Source: Clostridia bacterium (lineage in GTDB: Bacteria; Bacillota; Clostridia; Peptostreptococcales; Anaerovoracaceae). Taken from it: DNA of 5,638 nt. The notes beneath the pieces are model-generated. The model made no database searches and was not told the origin of the DNA. It saw only the letters and a list, made by a program, of their open reading frames with translations. Position 1 is the stretch's first letter. The number at the start of each line of letters is the position of its first letter. The translations under genes were made by a program, and so were the position numbers. This document shows positions 5,429 through 5,638 of this stretch, piece by piece. Location of the stretch: assembly GCA_024682015.1 (NCBI GenBank), contig JAIKZT010000242.1, positions 1 through 5,638 on the forward strand, given 5' to 3'.

Positions 5429-5638
5429 CATTGCTTTCCGATGGTCGGATCCACGCGCCAGAACGCGCATTGTTTTACGAAATCCGCCTGGGCTTTTCGG
5501 CGGGCGGCCGGGCTGGCCTGCCCCGCGATGCAGCGCAGCATGATGTTCTTGGCCGTGTGCTCGAGGCTCGTGAACTCGATCATGTCCACCTGATAGCCCC
5601 ATTCCGTGAGCTTCGCGGCGCGCAGGGCGTCCGTCAGG
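5428..5638 (-). CDS. C-terminal part of a probable SAM-dependent methyltransferase-family protein, cut by window edge
   Basis: On the minus strand a frame open from the window edge gives 69 residues and then TGA (5430-5428). The segment YQVDMIEFTSLEHTAKNIML (25 residues after the start of the visible part is its middle) resembles the tail of a family of class I SAM-dependent methyltransferases ending in an EF-x-x-x-EHT-x-KN-x-(L/M)-(I/L)-R pattern; I recognise this from memory and no SAM-binding motif lies within the window. The remainder, with QADFVKQCAFWRVDP near the end, reads as normal coding sequence. It converges on the surface-protein gene with a 74-bp gap, and a minus-strand terminator follows its stop. 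The competing minus frame through 5117-5602 crosses the terminators and the repeats and is a shadow. That this is a real gene is likely; the family is moderate. Confidence 0.62.
   Translation of the reverse strand, partial: LTDALRAAKLTEWGYQVDMIEFTSLEHTAKNIMLRCIAGQASPAARRKAQADFVKQCAFWRVDPTIGKQ

Noticed and set aside
5117..5602. Minus-strand open frame of 161 codons
   Set aside because: It runs through two terminators and antisense to the third Ig-like repeat. A different minus frame (stop at 5428-5430) gives a recognisable protein tail that ends properly before the terminator.

Overview
This is a GC-rich bacterial stretch that reads like a high-GC member of the Bacillota (Clostridia-type, possibly a gut or host-associated anaerobe). 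The grounds are strong AAGGAGG-type ribosome binding sites 8-9 nt before starts, compact intrinsic terminators with T-tracts, a short bactofilin, and a secreted BspA/DUF285 leucine-rich-repeat protein with Ig-like repeats. The exact taxon cannot be fixed from the window. TGA, TAG and TAA all occur as ordinary stops, so no code reassignment is suggested.

Layout on the + strand: (1) 1-1407 is the 3' part of an APC-superfamily amino-acid permease, whose first few residues lie upstream of the window. It is closed by an intrinsic terminator at 1431-1461. (2) 1546-2358 is a carbon-nitrogen hydrolase of the Nit2/omega-amidase type with its Glu-Lys-Cys triad intact, driven by an extended -10 promoter at 1513-1521. 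(3) 2473-2841 is a small bactofilin with a well-formed promoter (TTGCAA-17-TAGAAT). It is followed by a REP-like GGGAC/GTCCC hairpin and a UUCG-tetraloop terminator. (4) 2972-5353 is a secreted surface-type protein: signal peptide, N-terminal beta-rich segment, DUF285 repeats, two BspA-like segments and three 96-residue Ig-like repeats in exact 288-bp tandem. Its frame is broken once by a TAA at 3239-3241, inside what looks like one continuous domain.

On the - strand, 5428-5638 holds the last 69 codons of a convergent gene whose tail resembles the C-terminus of a SAM-dependent methyltransferase family. The 74-bp gap between the two convergent genes contains two oppositely directed intrinsic terminators in crossed order, so the two 3' ends should overlap.

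The genes look like separate transcription units rather than one pathway. Permease and amidase could both serve amino-acid/amide metabolism, but a terminator separates them. The items most worth checking are the lone in-frame stop in the surface-protein gene, the REP-like hairpin, and the crossed terminators. I see no CRISPR array, tRNA, rRNA, transposase or clear new defence system.
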